A stretch of 64,000 bases of DNA from Mansonella perstans (Eukaryota > Nematoda > Chromadorea > Rhabditida > Onchocercidae), in contig JBAMDO010000127.1 of the NCBI GenBank assembly GCA_037074765.1, forward strand, positions 62,001 through 126,000, written 5' to 3'. The position numbers and the translations under genes were made by a program. Below the pieces are notes generated by a model. The model was not told the DNA's origin, did no database searches, and saw nothing but the letters and a program-made list of their open reading frames with translations. Below, piece after piece: positions 50,064 through 62,641 of the stretch; the first letter of the stretch is position 1; every line of letters begins with the position of its first letter.

Positions 50064-50707
50064 TACACAGATTTCATTAAAGGTAATTTTATTTTAAAAT
50101 CATTTATGATGGATTGATCTAAATTGTTAAAAAATAACTCAATTATAGCTTCTGATTTAAAACCCAATTGAGTAGAACGGATATTTGCATATTTAATTTG
50201 TGTCATTCATTTAAAATAAAAGGGTAAAAGCCATTAAGGATATTTTAAAATTAAAATAAAGCCATTAAAGATATGTTGTAATTTTTTAAATTGCTACTGC
50301 ATTTGTCTTTTCTTTCATTTCTGTCCCTCTTCTCCTTCTTTTTCTCTCTCTCTCTCTCTTCGTGCCGGTCAGTAGGCATATTGGTACATTTCTTTTTCTT
50401 TTTTTCGGCACAATTTAGAAAAAATATTTTTGGCATTTTGAAATCAATATTGGATTGAGGATTCATCTGAAATGGTGGAAGACATAGTGACATCATCGAT
50501 CGTTGATCGATCTGTGTGTGTATGTGTGTTATCACTCATTATTGTTTATTGTTTGTTGTTTTTGTTCAATATTGTTGTTTTCGTTTAATGTTATTGTTTC
50601 TGTGTAATGCTGTTGTTAGTGTTTTCGTTTAATGTTATTATTACTGCGCACGGTTTCTCGCTCGCCATCCCCACTGTTGAAATTTGTTGTAAATAAATTA
50701 ATTGCAG
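47244..50707. other. Intergenic, BET 3' end to exchanger
   Basis: 3.5 kb of AT-rich DNA between two plus-strand genes, including the BET 3'UTR (AATAAAA near 47474) and a compound CA/TA microsatellite at 49821-50058. A CT run lies at about 50343-50360. No coding exon was recognised, and the gap is long for an operon. Confidence 0.5.
49821..50058. repeat. Compound (CA)n/(TA)n microsatellite
   Basis: Two pure CA runs (about 49821-49857 and 50033-50056) bracket degenerate ACACATGCACATA and TATATA sequence. The many Cys/Val or Thr/His frames here are repeat artefacts. An alternating purine-pyrimidine tract of this length could adopt Z-form DNA. Confidence 0.97.
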
Positions 50708-50766
50708 CACTTATTGATGCTTCTCCGGAAACGAAAGGTAGCAAAAGAAAGAAGCAAAATTCAGTG

Positions 50767-53700
50767 ATGAATAAATGTAAGTAGTTTTCATGTTTTTCTT
50801 CTGAATTTCATCACTTTTTGTTAAATTGCATAAATTTCGGAATTCATAATTTGTACTTTATTTTTGTTCAGTAAAAAATTTGTTAAACTGTATAAATTCC
50901 GGAATTGCAATTTGCTTCTTATTTTCATTATTTGCATTTAATGATTTTCTGTAAGTTTGGTTATTTAAGTAAATTTATTGAGCAAAGAAAAGATATAATT
51001 TATTTTTTAAAAACAGAAAAATTTGTGATTTTTTTCCAAAATAATAATAAACTTATCTGTATCCGGAATCCGGAAATATATATTTTTTCTTACGATTTAT
51101 TGAGAGTAATTTTTTTTTTTAATGCTTACACATAAATGATATTATTGAGAAGACTAATTTAAAAAAGTAGAAACAAAATTAAAACCTCAAAAGTAAATTG
51201 TTTAAGCCTAAGCCTAAATGTTATATTTTCTTTTGAGAAACCTGTAATTCGGTTATATAAACAGTCTATGTTGTAGTTATACTGTAGTTACATTCTGATA
51301 TCCTGATAAAGCAAAAAATTTTCAGAGAAAACTTGTGAAACTGAATAACGAAATTCTTAAAAAGATGATTTTTTCCGAAGATTATCCTGATCTTTTTTTT
51401 TGCTTTCATGATTCATTCAAATAGATACTGACTTTTTTTTTACTTCGTAGAATTTACTAGAAGATACATAGAAAAAAATCCTTTGATCATATTTCAGGTA
51501 AATTATTGCTACTGTTGTCGTTATTGTACCTACAATGCGTTTCCGGATTTGGTGGAAGACATGATTCAGCGGAACATATTGAACAAGCCGCTGAGAAGGT
51601 TATTGGAAAATTATTTTTAAGTTTCTAATAGAAAGCATGAAATTTAAGAAAAATTGTGAATTATGAAAATAATTCCAGTTTATAGTTTTTTCCCTAAACT
51701 TGTTTATTGTATAAACATATACAGTAAACTTCATTATGGTTCATGAAACTTCCTTACAAAACTTTGCTTTTTTTCAGAGAGCATACAGTATTCATCGAAT
51801 TGATACTTTGATTTTATTGATTTTCGTTACTCTGCTTGTTTTAATTGTTCTTACGGCATGGTTCTTTAAGCATCATCGCCTTCGGTTCATTCATGAAACT
51901 GGTCTTACGTTATGTTATGGTTAGTTTTGTCTTTTTTTTTTACACTTTACAAAAGCTTAATATCAGCGAATTCCAGCAGATAATGAAAATTAGATTAGCC
52001 GCTTAACAGCTTTGGTATTTTTTGGAATATATTCCTGCGAGGATATCGAAAGTATATAACTTTTACCTTGTAAGAAATAAAACAAGTTTCCATGTAGGGA
52101 AATTTTGCAATTTTGACTTATGCCATTTTTAATTAGTTTATCGATTGGTCGGTTGGGCTTTTATAAAATTTCATCTGATTATAGGGAAAATCGTTTAATT
52201 AAAGAAAACGTTGATTACAGTCTAGATTATATAGCTTTATGCAATTGTTCCCTTTCATTCAAAGCAATGTTAAATTTTCATTTCTTCATTCAGTTTAATT
52301 TATATGAGTTATTTTGAATTTGAATATCAAGTATATTTGGTGCAGAATAAGCTTTCGATTGTTCTGTTTAATTTGCAGCTTAAAACGGATCAATTTCAGG
52401 TTTATTGATTGGTCTTTTACTACGTTATACAAATATTGGTGTGATTGAAAGTCAGACGATAGATGTAATGCAAAAGAACAGATCTGTTGTGCATGATCCA
52501 CCAGATTATTTACGACTTGAGGTTCGGTTATTTAACTTCAAATATGTAAACATTTGAAAGAATTAATGACTTTTCCTAATGTTACATAGATATTGTAATA
52601 TCGTATCTCTATTACTGTATTTGAATATCATATTTTCGTGCTATCGTAAGCTACTCAAGTAACGCTTTACTTCATATTATGCATTATATGAGAAGTGATC
52701 GTTTCACATTTCAGTGATTTCTTTAGCATTTTTCTATCATATTCAAAATATCATTCAGTAATTTTATTAATATTCTAAAATTTTAGGTTGAACCGGCAAA
52801 GACGCAGAAAGTACAGTTTCATTATGAATTAATAGAAGGGTTTTTTGGAGATAAAGAAAAACAAACTGAACGACATCTTGAACAAAAGGTATGTTTTCAT
52901 TTTTTTCAACAGCTTACTGTAATTTATCTCTCTGTTACAGTCTCTTCTTTCAAATTGCTTATTAATTAACGAATGAAATATTGTTGTTAATTTGTTTTAC
53001 TTTTAGGCAGTGTTTTCTCCGGAGATATTTTTCAACCTACTTCTTCCACCAATTATTTTCAATGCTGGCTATAGCTTAAAAAAGGTGGCAGTTAATACAA
53101 CTTTTTTGCAAGCTACAGAAGTATTTCAAACTTCTTAGCTTAGCTTAGAAGTTCTTGCTTAGTAAGTAATAAAGCTATGCTATTTTTCATTCTATTGCTG
53201 TGGCATGCATTCAACGAAATGGCGAAAAATCATTTATGGTGTTTCAGTTGCATTTTTTTCGGAATATTGGCAGTATTCTGACATTTGCTTTTGCTGGTAC
53301 AACTATATCAGCTGTAATTTTTGGGTACGTTTCTTGACATAGTTTCTTGTTCGTTTGATTTTTGAAATTTGCTCTAGTAAATTTAATCCAATTTTCATCT
53401 GGAATCTAATTTCATTTCTTGTGTCTTGTTTCATTTGATAAATTTTGTCCAAATTATCCGATAAATATATCGGCCCAATAACTACTTAAGCTATATCTAA
53501 TCGATCATATATTGGCTCGAATTGTTCGTTATTTTTTTTTTTTTTTTTTATAGTTTGTTTTTAAATTCCGTATCATATCAAAATATTTTTGCTTTTAGAG
53601 TTATAATGTATACATTTTGCTGGTTGTTCGCTTCATCATTCACATTTAAGGAACTTTTTTTTTTCGGCGCACTAATGTCATCAACTGACCCTGGTTAGTT

Positions 53701-56700
53701 AGTTTGTTTTCTCATTTTGTGACAATTTTCTAATAGTATGGATGTTCTGTGATTTAAAAAAAAAAAGGAAACATTATCATTTGATGCATTAGAATGTGAA
53801 TGAAAAAAAATTCGATCAGATTATTTCCAAATTTGACATTTAAAACTGATTATAGTGGATTATAAAGTTTTAGAGTAGGTTAATTTTTATTTTAGTATTA
53901 TGAAAGCTTTTATCATAAGATTATCAATAATTTTAATCTACAAAAATTATCAATAATTGTCGTTGTTATTATGTTCTTCTGCTAACAAAAATAATTGTTA
54001 TTTGTTCTAATTTCATTAATTGTTACTTAATTACTATTGTCATTATTGTTATTATTATTGTTATTGTTATTACTATCAATTATTGCTGCTATTAGGTTTA
54101 TTACAATATCTTGGAATCGATAAGTTTATGTAGTGATCTATTTACAAAATAAGATCTGATGAAAGCCACATTTAAATTTTCCAGTTTGTTTCATTTTAAG
54201 GATTCGTATGATAGTGTAGTGGTAGTGCTTTTAATACGAGGCACATAAGAATTCAGGGTGGAGGCTTAGTCGGTGCCTTCATACTTGGTAGCGTGTGCAA
54301 GAGGGAAGTACATTGTTGTTGTCTCAGTTGATCATCATTAATTTCGATGGTTCTGATTTAAATGCAATGATGTTACAGTAATTGAGGAGTTAAGTTGTTA
54401 CAGTTGTTACTGTTACAATACTTCTTATTTTGAGGTCCTTAGGGAATAGAAAGGCTTACACGTTTAATGAGCTATGAAAATATTTCAGTAATTTCAAGGA
54501 ATGATTCTGATCTCTTTGCTTCTTTCTTCCCTGAAAGTTGCATAGGAGAAAGATGAAGTTTTATTCTTTAAATCATCTATGCTTATTTAAGAGAAACTTA
54601 GTAAAAAAAAATTTGAAATTTGGAATTTGAAAAATCATTTGAAATGTTTGAATATAATTCATCATTGTTTAGTTTTTGATAATAGCACTGAATAATTTTC
54701 ACTTCTATTTAATAGGTTGTATTGTAAGGTAATTGTAATTTACTGTAATTTTATCTTTTATGATACTTTTAAATTAAAGCAATTACAGTATCAGTGTTAG
54801 CTGTTTTCCAAGAGATGAAGGTGGAATCAGATCTCTATGCATTGGTTTTTGGTGAAAGTGTACTAAATGATGCGGTTGCTATTGTTTTATCAAGGTAAGT
54901 CATGTTTTATTTGTTACTAAAAATTTGATTTTTTTAAATCCAATTTGCAAATTTAACGCTATAGGTGGTCAGCTGTAAAAGATAAGTGGTAGAATTTACT
55001 ATTAGCTTCTGTTTATTATTATTACTAGGAATGCTAGATGCTAGATTGTTATAAAATAGCATAGTTGTTTAAAATAGAAGCTTTAAGATTAATTGTAGTA
55101 GTTTGTTAAATTAAGATTAATTGTACTTTTTTAATTGTAGTTAAGATTAATTGTAATAGTTAGTTAAGATTAATTGTATTTTTTTAACTGTAATTAAGAT
55201 TAATTGCAGAAGACTTTTTTGATAGCTATTGATATTTGAAACAATTACAATGAAGATTTCATTAATTTAATGAAAGTGATTAATTAGCATTCGTTGAATC
55301 ATATTAAACTTGTCGGAAAAGCTATTAAAAAACAAAAAAACGTATGCAGAATTTCTGTAAAAAAGATTGGCTTTAATTATGGAATACTTTTTTTTAAAAT
55401 CTATATTCTTAGCAAGCAAAAATTAAATTGATTTTTTTGTATTAATATTTTTTTAAGTATTAATTTTTGTTATTAGTTTAATTTTTTAATTAGTATTTTT
55501 TCAAATTGTCTTATTTCAGTTCGGTGGATAATTTTGCTGCTTCAGATAAATCATTTGATTTGAATTCGTTGTTTGCCGCTATTATAGACTTTTTATCTGT
55601 TTTTTTCGGTAAATTTCATTTTAAGAGTATAATGACTTGTCTAAAATTTATATGCATACATCAGTATACGGCTCTATTACGTTGCTGCAAATTCTTTATT
55701 GTTGGAAAAAATGAAATTTGAATTTTATTTTTTTTTGGAAAATTTTTTAGTCTTTCACGATGTATTATTTTACACTCATTTCAGGATCACTTCTATTGGG
55801 TTCAGTTATTGGTTGTGCTACAGCACTGATCACTAAAATGACTGAAATTAAAGAGTTTCCATTGCTTGAAGCTGCTCTTTTCATTCTGCTTTCGTATTTA
55901 TCGTTTCTTCTTGCCGAATTTGTGGAACTTACAGGTTTGTAATGTTGTTATCAGTTAGTCGATTAGATTTAAATTCGTATTTTAAATGCATTTTCGTGTT
56001 ATAAAGAGCATCATTTTCATTAGATTAATTAGCTAAGTAACAGTTTCCATACATTTATTCCTAGTGTGAATCTTATAGAGATAAAAATTTCCCCAAAGCA
56101 TTCTAAAATTTTATGCTACTTCAGGAATTGTGGCCGTTCTTTTTTGTGCTATATGTCAGGCTCATTATACTTACAATAATTTATCAGATGAAGCAAGAAT
56201 CAGAACAAAGCAGTTTTTCGAGGTAAGTTAAAAATGGTGCTTATGTACGATTTCTGTAATTGTTGATCGAGAGAAAAACACTAAACCTTATTTCATATTC
56301 CAAAATATTTTACATTGCAGTACATTGAAATGTTCTTTCGTTTTGTCCATGCAGGTGGACGTAAAGCAGTGAATTGAAAGATACTAACCAAGAAAGATAT
56401 AGAACGTATACAGTAAAATTATAATTAAGTTAATACGGTGATAGTGTTTTGATTTCTCAGGAAGTTTCGTTCTTGATGGAAAGTTTTATTTTCTGCTATA
56501 TTGGAGTAAGTGTTTTCGTATCACACAGTCAACAATGGAGTATTTCCTTTTTTCTTTGCACCCTGGTAAAATAGTTTTCTCATTTGCAATAATTATCTTT
56601 TTTAGAATTTCGCTCTTTTTCTAATAAAGAACATGTTTTTATCCAAATCATAAAATGACTAATTTGTTTGATTAAATGAAATTATTAAATCTTTATCAAA

Positions 56701-59621
56701 ATGTTATTACGAATTCTATGGAAAAATTGCTGCTCTATTTTCTAGCTTCTTAGTTGAAGGTCAGTCTGCTGTTTAAGTATTTAAGTATTTATTTTGATTT
56801 AACTGATGAAGTATTTCATTTTTAATTCTTGGTATTCAAGCGTTTTTTCTTTATAAACGTTTGTTATCTTAAACTTATATATTTTTAGCTTTCGTTGTTT
56901 TTATCAAGAGCGGCTCATATTTATCCGGTTTCTGCCTTGTTAAATATCCGTAGAAAACCTAAAATTCCTCAGCGATATCAACATATGATGCTTTTTTCGG
57001 GTAAAATTTCTCTTTTTCTTGAATTAATTATCAGTACTACTAATTAACAATACAAACTGTTATTTATTTCCTTAAGTTTATTTGTTGAACTTAATTGTTG
57101 TTAGAGAATTCGTTTTTGTACAAAATTAGAATTCGCAAGGGAAAACAAAACTGCAAAACCTGTCTGTCATTTTTCAAATTAAATATTTTAATTAAAGGAT
57201 TGCGCGGTGCCATGGCTTTTGCACTTGCATATCGTAATACCTCAACAGATAATCGTCAGATTATGGCTACTACTACCAGTATGGTTGTAATCGTAACTGT
57301 ATTGTTCAATGGTGGCCTTACTTCCTGGTTTACGGAGTATTTGGGTATCAGGTCACTTATTTCTTGTTTTTTTTTTTTTTTTTTTTAGATTATCGTAGGA
57401 TAGAGTTTGAGTTGAAGGACTAAAAAGGGATTGTTGATGTTGTAGGTGAAAATAGTTGTGAAAAATATATATAATTGTTTGCTGTTACATATTTGAAGAG
57501 ATGTTTTCAAGCGGAATTATCGCTTTAGACATGGTGTTGATGCTCATGATGATGTTCAACCACAAATGACCCTGGTCAGCGTTTCATTTTTTTTTTTTTT
57601 TTTTTTTTTTGTCTAAATAGAGTCGAAATTCTCTAGGACGATTGAGGAAATTTTCGAAGAAAAATATTTTCTTGGAAGGAAATTTTAACATGTATGAAAT
57701 ATTGCTGGTATATAAAGCATCTTATGTGATAAATTTTGTTGTACTACTATATATTTGATATGTAGGATGACAGCATGGATACAACTCGTGTCAGTGGACA
57801 AAATCCTTGGGATAAAGCATTCCTTTCTCGAAAATGGTACAATTTTGATGCATGGTAAGTGCTTCATCTCTTTAGTTTTTTTTAACTCTCATCTTTTTTA
57901 TGAGCCAAAACTCTTGGACATAAGTTTTTTTTTAACTAGATATTTAATTATTTGAAAAAAAAAAAAAGATGGTGATAATTATCAAATTGTTTACGTGTTC
58001 TACAACTTCCACAATGGCTGTCAGTGATATTTTTAATTGTAAAATTATTACTAGCTTCCTCCTTTATATTCATGTTTTATTTAATGAAGAATTGTTTTTA
58101 GCTTTATGAAGCCATTCTTAACTAATGCAAATCCAACATTACTGGAGACAATGCCACCATTTATGGCACCATTTGCGAAAATATTCACAACTAAGGAACA
58201 GTTAGCTATGGTATGTATTATTTGCAATGGTTACTGCTGGTTAAGCTTTGTGGATGATTAACTAACAGGAAGGGATTCGGCAAAAATTGAAAAATTAATC
58301 ATACGCTAATTAATGTGAAGACAGTAAAAAAATATTCATTTCATATAACTGGTGTTAATTCTGACAGTAAGTATTAATTAATGATAAATCATATATATTG
58401 AATTTTACTACTGTTATTGTTATTGGATTTCCCACAACATTCTAATTGAAATTGAAATTTCGTACTAGTTGAAATTGAAATTTGTTGTGCTTGCAGTTTT
58501 CTGATATCGACAGTAAATTCTGAATATTTATTTTTTTTTTGTGAACTTTTAGATTTCTCCAATTTTTTCTACATTTATTGTTTTCTTCAAATTAAATATA
58601 TTGACTGACCCCCCTCCCGCCATTTAAATGGCCATTTATTTGTTTGTTTCAGTATACACGAACAGTTAATAATGGTTCAGTAAGCAATCAGTCCACATCA
58701 AGCGACAATCCATTTCTGCGGGTACGCTATTATAATTCACTCGATAGAATAACGATGAACAACAATTTGTCAAAGTTATAGAAAAAATATGCTTCATATG
58801 GCTTCTTCATTCGGTGTGTAGAGAGAGAGAGAGAGAATATTCCTTTGGATAACTTCTTTTTCCTACTTGCTTCATAAAATATAACCTGCAGTTAATTAAT
58901 GATATTAATATTTTTTCTTCCTCCTTATGTACCATACAAAATAGTATCTTAGTATCAATGCAATTTTAATGTTTAATAAAACATTAAACAATATATTTTG
59001 CGAGTTTTAATGAATGATATTTCAATAAAATTTTCAAGTTTATTAATTAAATTAATTAGAATTACTAAATCATAGTGTTGTACTGACAGAAAAGGTTTTG
59101 ATTTGTTCTTCGGAATCATATTATAGCAGTTATGTATATGATATTTCTAAGTTTAACAGTTTAACAGACACAAATTTGCTCCCAAAATTTGATCAATAAA
59201 GAACGTGGTCCAAAGTGTTAAGTATCTTTTTACTATTGATTCGATAGTTTGTGGAATAAAATTTTATTTATGCAAGAAAATTATGGCCACAATACTAATT
59301 AATTATATTTATGCATTTGTATACATAACTATTTGTTAAATTTAATTTTGACCCTAAAATAGTATTCACGAAAAAAAAAGAAAAAAAGGAAAATCTCTTT
59401 TTAATATTTCAAATTCTTTTTTTGATGCTAATTAGATTAATTAGCTAATTAGACTAAATTGAAGCTGAATTAATAATATCAAGTATTTCATTGGATGCAA
59501 ACAATAGAGTAGTAGTACTGCTGCTGCTGTTGGAGGAGAATAGTTGGAAAATAAGGAAATTTTATTTTTTTTTCAGCCATTGGAAAATGCTGCTATTGAT
59601 GAAAAGTATATAATTGAATGA
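50767..59621 (+). CDS. nhx-5: Endosomal Na+/H+ exchanger (NHE6/7/9, SLC9A6-like), complete, 20 exons
   Basis: Exchanges luminal protons for Na+ or K+ in endosomes and trans-Golgi. Exons: 50767-50776 (after 59 nt of leader in the exon from 50708), 51498-51598, 51778-51919, 52400-52521, 52787-52888, 53007-53084, 53248-53324, 53599-53693, 54780-54894, 55520-55608, 55785-55934, 56125-56222, 56461-56565, 56889-57000, 57198-57351, 57529-57574, 57766-57854, 58102-58210, 58653-58721, 59577-59621; 635 residues (human NHE6 about 670). The split first codons give a signal peptide, [20 protein letters not shown]. Then come [16 protein letters not shown], the inhibitor-binding stretch [46 protein letters not shown] with the ND pair of the ion site, [28 protein letters not shown] and [14 protein letters not shown]. 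The C-terminal tail after WYNFD is short. The start depends on a 10-nt coding piece and is less certain than the rest. Confidence 0.93.
54206..54284 (+). other. tRNA-like fragment in an exchanger intron
   Basis: A 79-base stretch starts GTATGA and ends TCATAC (perfect 6-bp closing stem) and contains an A-box-like TAGTGTAGTGGTAGTGC. The B-box region (GAATTCAGGG) is poor and an anticodon arm is not convincing. It may be a decayed tRNA-derived sequence; it is not a functional tRNA call. Confidence 0.2.
55084..55209. repeat. Degenerate tandem repeat of TTAAGATTAATTGTA
   Basis: Five copies of a (T)AAGATTAATTG(T/C)A core separated by variable T-rich spacers, in an exchanger intron. Confidence 0.75.
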
Positions 59622-60897
59622 TATCAGTGGAAAAAGATAGCAATTATTGGTTGATTGGTGTTGGTTTTTACTTTTTTTTTATTGCTATAGCTTAATTGTC
59701 CTTTTGATGCGCACTTACTTATTTTTATGTCATTTATGCGTGTTTTTTATTTTAATTTCAAGTTTGCCAAACAAAAACTCAAATTTTAATTCAGTAAAGA
59801 TTACTTGAGTACAGTAGCAAAGAAAAGTACAGTAATAGATACCGTACTGTAGAAAAGTACAGATTAAGTACAGTAGTGAAGAAAACAAAAGCTTAATTAG
59901 TAGCTTTATGGAGAAAGAAGGATTCGAAGAAGGTTTTATAGGGTATAAATTTAATTAAGAACTTTTTAATTACCTATTCATGATCTTGCTTATTCTGACT
60001 TCTTACATAGCGTATTTTCTGCCGCTATAATAGCTACACATATATTTTAATCGATATTAGAATTTCATAAATCGTATAGTAGTTTAATTAGTAGCTTTGT
60101 GAAAGATTGATTTACAAAATATACTGCGTTTCCGAAAATTTTTCTTTCTTTTGCAAATCATAATTATTTCCATAATTATTGTTTTACAGTCATATATATG
60201 CACTTTTTTTTGCAGTCATATATATGTTTTTCAAACGTTTAAAGAATCATACCTGTTAATCGGAATCTCCCGTCAAAGAATAGCAGCACGCGTCTTTTAT
60301 GAGGCCCATGTCCGACCTTGTTGTTGTCATCTTTGGCCCATATCCGTCTGACCTTGTTGTTATCTTTACATTCCAAAACATTTGTTTCATCCCTTAGTGC
60401 GGACAATTCTTTTGATGATGATTTTTATTGATGTATGCACCAAACAACCAATAAATATGGGTTGTTGTTTCTCCAAATTCCACTTTTTCGGGTAATTAGT
60501 TGGCAGTCAGTAATTATTTTATTTATTTCTGCTTTCATTATTTTCGAAGTGCAAGTTTTTCACAAGTACAAGCTGTAAATTTATTTTTGTGCTTCAAAAA
60601 AAAAAGACCGCTAATTTGTGAAATACAACGAGTAATGCATTGATTGGTCTGTGTGATTTATTATAATACAAATAAAACTCTATCAAAAGAAAATGGTTCT
60701 CTTTGCATACAGAGAGAAATACTACTACATTAAAAATAATTATGAAAGTACAAGCGCTGAAAAGAGCATTTCATTTTCCAATTTTGAAATTTTTTATTAT
60801 ACATTAACTAATCTACTAATTACAATATAACCGCACTGTTTCTGAGCATCTTTAAGATAAACCAAAAACTCGAAGGTGCCAGAAGGGAAATTTTGAA
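59622..60897. other. Intergenic, tail-to-tail gap between exchanger and IF1
   Basis: Convergent 3' ends. A cluster of GTACAGTA repeats lies at about 59807-59875, and a roughly 33-bp duplication at about 60302-60367 (GGCCCATGTCCGACCTTGTT and GGCCCATATCCGTCTGACCT). A complement of AATAAA at 60793-60798 suits IF1 polyadenylation. No gene was seen. Confidence 0.5.
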
Positions 60898-62641
60898 TTA
60901 TGGGTTTTTTATCTGATGCTCTTCTTTTTCCAATTCATTTACGCGACGTTTCAAACGATCGGCTGCTTCTTGATGTCCACGTGCACGACTTTCATGCTCT
61001 TCTATTTCACGTTCCATTTCTTTCCGCAAATTTTTATACTGCATTCGTAGCGATTTCAACTGCTCTTTTTCCTGCAAACAAAAAATTAAATTTCATTAAT
61101 TTAAAAATGTGACAATTCTCCACTTCTATTTCCACGTATTCGTTGCAAGATATCTCTATATTGCAAAATATATAAAATGCGGATTTGGCGAAAATATTTA
61201 AAGCAATTCTTCGCTATCGTTAACGAAATATAAAGGTCAGTGATAATGATTAGTAAGAAGCTTTGGAAATAATTTATGAAGTGGACCGTGAAAACTTCCA
61301 TTAACAATATCGCAGAAATATAATAAAACTTCCAACATAGCATTATTATTGGTTCTTGTATAATGCACCAATTATTCGCTATATTAAATAATTATACCAT
61401 ATAAATATATACACACACAAAACGGTACATTCCTGTACGTTTTAGTCTATATATCAAATCATACGATATATCATATCATAGATTCAAAGAACAAAGAAAT
61501 GATGATATAGCATCTTTACCAAATTTTTAAAATATGCCTCTTCGCGTGCAGCTTCCAATTTACCGAAAGCACCACCAGCATCACGTATCGATCCACCCGA
61601 ACCACCACCCTATAAACTGAATAACTGTTTGAAACACACATATTAAAATTCTTTTGTAAATATATAAAGGTCTACAAAGGTCTTGAACTGCTTTTTTAAA
61701 TGTATTCTAAACAACTTTGCTAATATATTTTTGATAGTGATAAAATCTCTCCTTGTTTTTCTCATTCAAGAGTGTAATCAAACAATAGCAAAAATGATCA
61801 GTTTTTCACTATTCATAGTCTTTCTTTTTACGAAACGGAATGAATTCTATACTAGTCAAATATACGAAACGAATTCTACACTAGAATTCTATACTTTATT
61901 CTGTACTAGAATTTTATACTTTATTCTATGCCAGAGTTATATACTTTATTCTATATTAGAATTCTATATTTTAACGAATTTCATAAACAAATTCTATCCT
62001 AGCCGTAAAATCAAATTGAGATGAACGGAAACAGAAAGCACCTTTCCACTGCCGCTCCCAAAATCACCCACTTGACAGAAACCTCGTTTTATCGATCTGC
62101 AAGGTAAATATTGCAAATACTAATTAATAATTAAGATAATATATATTAATGTGACGTAGTAATAATAATATGATATTCAGTGAGCTGTCAGACAATGAAA
62201 ATGTTAGTGTTTCACTTAATTCAAGTATATATTCAATAATAGATTGGAAGTTAAAATAAAACATAATTTCGGAAGTATTTTTAAACAAAAATCGCAACGC
62301 GATTATACTCTTGCTAATACACTAAAAACAGTTTTAATACAAAATGAACTATTATCAATACACATAGATCTCTTTATTATATACTTCACATCCATCTTGT
62401 TGCTAAACAATCGTTTCTAAGATGGATAACAGGGAAAAATCTAACATTTATTGCATTCCAGTAATGAAAGTAGTATAGCAATGGCAAAGGAGAACAAGAT
62501 AACAAAGTGATTAGTTCTAAAACATTCAACAATTGTTGAAATTGAATAATTTTTTGTGAAAAAATTCGTGACCGTGAAAAAATTGTTAAACACTTACCGA
62601 GAAAGACTATAGGTGAAACGTGATGAATGCGTGAGTGTCAT
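60898..62641 (-). CDS. mai-2: Mitochondrial ATP synthase inhibitor IF1 (ATPIF1/MAI-2-like), complete
   Basis: Inhibits hydrolysis by F1-ATPase when the mitochondrial membrane potential falls. Exons, 5' to 3': 62641-62598, 62096-62042, 61609-61520, 61071-60898; 120 residues. The N-terminus MTLTHSSRFTYSLSRSIKRGF is basic, hydroxylated and lacks acids, as in a matrix-targeting presequence. A Gly/Ser stretch leads into the family signature GGSIRDAGGAFGK and EAAREEAYF, the inhibitory helix that inserts into F1; the conserved Glu and Tyr are present. The C-terminal half is a predicted coiled coil (KEMEREIEEHESRARGHQEA onward) ending in HQIKNP. It lacks the paired histidines that give mammalian and C. 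elegans IF1 its pH-dependent oligomer switch. An acceptor TTTTAG ends nine bases before the ATG, suiting trans-splicing. Confidence 0.92.
61846..61978. repeat. Degenerate 23-bp minisatellite in an IF1 intron
   Basis: About five copies of an (A)GAATTCTATACTTTATTCTRTACT-like unit with substitutions and length changes. Confidence 0.7.

Noticed and set aside
49778..50206. Cys/Val- and Thr/His-rich frames on both strands
   Set aside because: Products of the CA/TA microsatellite.
56321..56354. Possible 34-nt exon in the exchanger ([11 protein letters not shown])
   Set aside because: It would shift the frame; the exon ending QFFE joins directly to [11 protein letters not shown] as in NHE6.
57095..57388. 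A longer frame starting upstream of the exchanger exon at 57198
   Set aside because: The upstream part is intron that happens to be open; NHE homology starts exactly at GLRGAMAFA after the AAAG acceptor.
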